A model generated the notes under the pieces. It was not told the origin of the DNA, did not search any database, and was given only the letters and a program-made list of their open reading frames with translations. Below, piece after piece: positions 62,037 through 64,000 of a stretch of 64,000 nucleotides of DNA. Both the position numbers and the translations under genes were made by a program. The number at the start of each line of letters is the position of its first letter. Position 1 is the stretch's first letter. Source of the stretch: Hypomyces perniciosus (Eukaryota > Ascomycota > Sordariomycetes > Hypocreales > Hypocreaceae); the NCBI GenBank assembly GCA_008477525.1, contig SPDT01000013.1, positions 1,597,501 through 1,661,500 on the forward strand, given 5' to 3'.

Positions 62037-64000
62037 TTAGGCAAAGTTACTCAAACTATTAAATACAGTAGACCACAATGTATCGTCAAAAATACCGTTG
62101 CTGTCGTCTAATCCTGGGTAAGGAAGCGGCCATGAATCTGAGTCAAAAGGGCCGTCCAAGCCCATATCCTGATTCCCAGTACCCCCATTTATAGTACTGA
62201 TAGCCTCTGGTTGCGTTGAAGCCGCCACGACAGTGCTAGAATTCACCATTTCCAATCCTAGGATTCCTTTGACAAAATGCGAATAGCCACAGGCTAGCAA
62301 GCGCATTGTGGAGCATAAGCTGCCCACTATGTCCGTCTCTCGATCCTGATCAGAAAGATCTCGAGTCATGAGGTCGAGTTTCTTCAACAATTTGGCAACA
62401 ATATTCAGGTAATCTGTTTCATTAACGATGGCCTGAACTTCCGATCTTTGGCTAGGGCTTAGGCGTCCTGGCGCCGGGACGTTGTGAACAACCTGCTTCA
62501 AAAGTGCTGAGGCAGTCTTGGGAAGAGTTGCAAGGGCCGTACATAGCTGTGCCAATGTGAATACAGTAACCCGGGATAGTTCTGTATCCGGAATGCTTAG
62601 AAAAGCGTTCATAAATTCCTTTGTTGGTCTTAAAAGGCTCCATAGCATTGATGTTCTGAAGGTGGAAGTTTCGAGAGTTTGCGTGGAGTCAAGTTTGGTT
62701 ACCTCTGGCTGGCAGGAAATCCTTTCTCCGAGTACTACATCTCGGATACACATATCGATGTAGTGCATGTCGCAAAGAAGAGCATCCGCTACAAGATTGT
62801 TAAGGCATTGTCGCCACTTGTCTACTCAAGAATGCCACTTACCAGTTGGCCTCGGATAGCTTGAAAACTCTTTATCTAGTGAGGCTCTGAAACTTTCCAT
62901 TTCTCTCAAAAAAGGCCCAGTGATAACCTGGAGAAAAGTGTCTCCAAGAAATGAGCCCTCTGGATCCTTCAGGACGCCATAGCTGTTATTTACTCTCGAG
63001 ATAAATGACTGGACGAGAATAAACGGTGGAATCCATCTATCGGACAGATGCTCAGTTGATACGGCTAGGTGATCACAGTATTCCTCTATTCGCTTCGTGT
63101 GCTCCATTGCAGTCGGTCGGTGTATTGTTCTTGCTAGGCTACGAGACAACGGACAAGATATTAGCGTCTCAATGAACAGGAGTCTCTGAAACAGATATAT
63201 GACTTACCCTACTGAGAGCCAATACGCACCGAGCAGTGATCGCTGCTCATCTGAGCTCAAATTGGGCTTATGGTGCAGGCGTAAGTCATACACAATTGTC
63301 ATGCATAGATCCACAAGCAAGACAAGCTGTACATGACGCCTTTCGGCAGGGTAGCGATACCATGCAGACTTGACGAGAAGACCGCGGAGCAAGCCTAAAT
63401 TTCTCTCAGACCCCGCGATGATTCTCGAGGTGATATGATTCATAATTTCCTCTGCAAGAGGTTTTTGCAAGGGATGTGCTCTGGGGATTGTTGCTGCTAT
63501 AATGCAAAGGAAGAGGAAGGGCTCCTGTTTCTTGAGGAGAGCAGCAGTTTGATCAGGTCTGAGGACGACAAAGGGAAATTTCGGAACGAAGTGAGATCTG
63601 AACTGTTGGATTAGAGTATCGGCATCGTCTAAGCTCATTAAGCCTCGATCAATGATGTCAGGCCGGCCTTCCAATACAGGCTTTGCAGGTTCAGGGTGGT
63701 GGTGCAAATTGTCATTCGCTGCCATCAAATGGGCAGAATTCCTGGAACCGAGTTCAGAGGTATCAAAAATTGATACTGAGCCCATAGGTGGAATTCCAGC
63801 ATTGGAAGAAGAAGCAGATGCCACACTTTGGTTTCTCAGGATATTCCATTGTGTCATCAATTCACTGACCTTTTCCTCCAATGTATCGACTTGCCTAAAT
63901 CGTTACGCTCTAGGGTCAGTATTTTGATGTAAACAGACGCTTCCGTCTCATAATGTCAATAAAACCAGGTATCCAATCACTGACCGCTGACTATTCCGGG
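62037..64000 (-). CDS. Zn2Cys6-type fungal transcription factor, 5'-partial
   Basis: Exons in coding order: 64000-63985 (partial), 63894-63208, 63138-62843 and 62788-62037. Introns of 90, 69 and 54 nt have donors gtcagt, gtaagt and gtaagt and keep the frame. The visible ~583 residues start at RNSQRQVDTLEEKVSEL, the short coiled coil that normally follows a Zn2Cys6 cluster, so the zinc cluster itself should lie just beyond the right edge. The middle part (LIQQFRSHFVPKFPFVVL, then FLFLCIIAATIP and AYWLSVGLARTIHRP) fits the fungal transcription-factor middle homology region. The C-terminus is acidic and aromatic (DGPFDSDSWPLPYPGLDD), suiting an activation domain. Nuclear role is inferred; target genes are unknown. 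The neighbouring S41 gene does not by itself suggest a pathway. Confidence 0.88.

Overview
The window looks like nuclear DNA of a filamentous ascomycete (Pezizomycotina; probably Eurotiomycete-like, which is inference). Two compartments meet near 57.9 kb. Positions 1-57,900 are extremely AT-rich and hold no intact gene: they are relics of repeats damaged in the way repeat-induced point mutation (RIP, C:G to T:A in duplicated DNA) damages them. Positions 57,900-64,000 have ordinary base composition and carry normal intron-containing fungal genes.

The left part (1-25 kb) is the most decayed. It holds: an inverted fragment of an LTR element (1-1594); a hAT-type transposase relic (1595-3211); a chromodomain-type Ty3/gypsy relic, family A copy 1 (3212-8736), carrying a solo LTR of a 581-bp family; a ~400-bp LTR-like element (8741-9139); and a Ty3/gypsy relic D (9140-11134 and 17411-23283) split by a complete LTR element C (11135-17405, 262-bp LTRs, TSD tataa). 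A nearly featureless AT stretch follows (23284-24747).

The centre (24.7-57.5 kb) is a set of nested insertions whose borders can be read to the base from LTR ends, polypurine tracts and target-site duplications (TSDs). A 581-bp-family LTR (24748-25224, resuming at 57419-57525) is split by gypsy E (25225-57418, 172-bp LTRs). E contains a Tad1-like LINE (29094-41578, 14-bp TSD), and the LINE's RNase H region is split by gypsy A copy 2 (34137-40707, TSD ggtat). E also contains a solo 581-bp LTR (43624-44204, TSD aataa) and gypsy B (44342-56728, 226-bp LTRs, TSD cattc/tattc). B contains a ~400-bp LTR-like element and a minus-strand Ty1/copia element (47426-53976, 80-bp LTRs, TSD atatc) that sits just after the reverse transcriptase YxDD-type motif. 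The copia carries a further 581-bp LTR. This gives a relative order of insertion.

The right part starts with a cluster of four short hairpins (57904-58019), then an F-box gene that seems cut off at the repeat border (minus strand), a secreted peptidase S41 (CPAF-like) family gene with three exons (59307-61864, plus strand), and, converging on it, a Zn2Cys6-type transcription factor gene running off the right edge (minus strand, four exons visible). I found no obviously new biochemical system. The most notable material is the readable nest of transposons, a copia element of mixed structure next to a tRNA-half-derived primer site, and the hairpin cluster at the compartment border.
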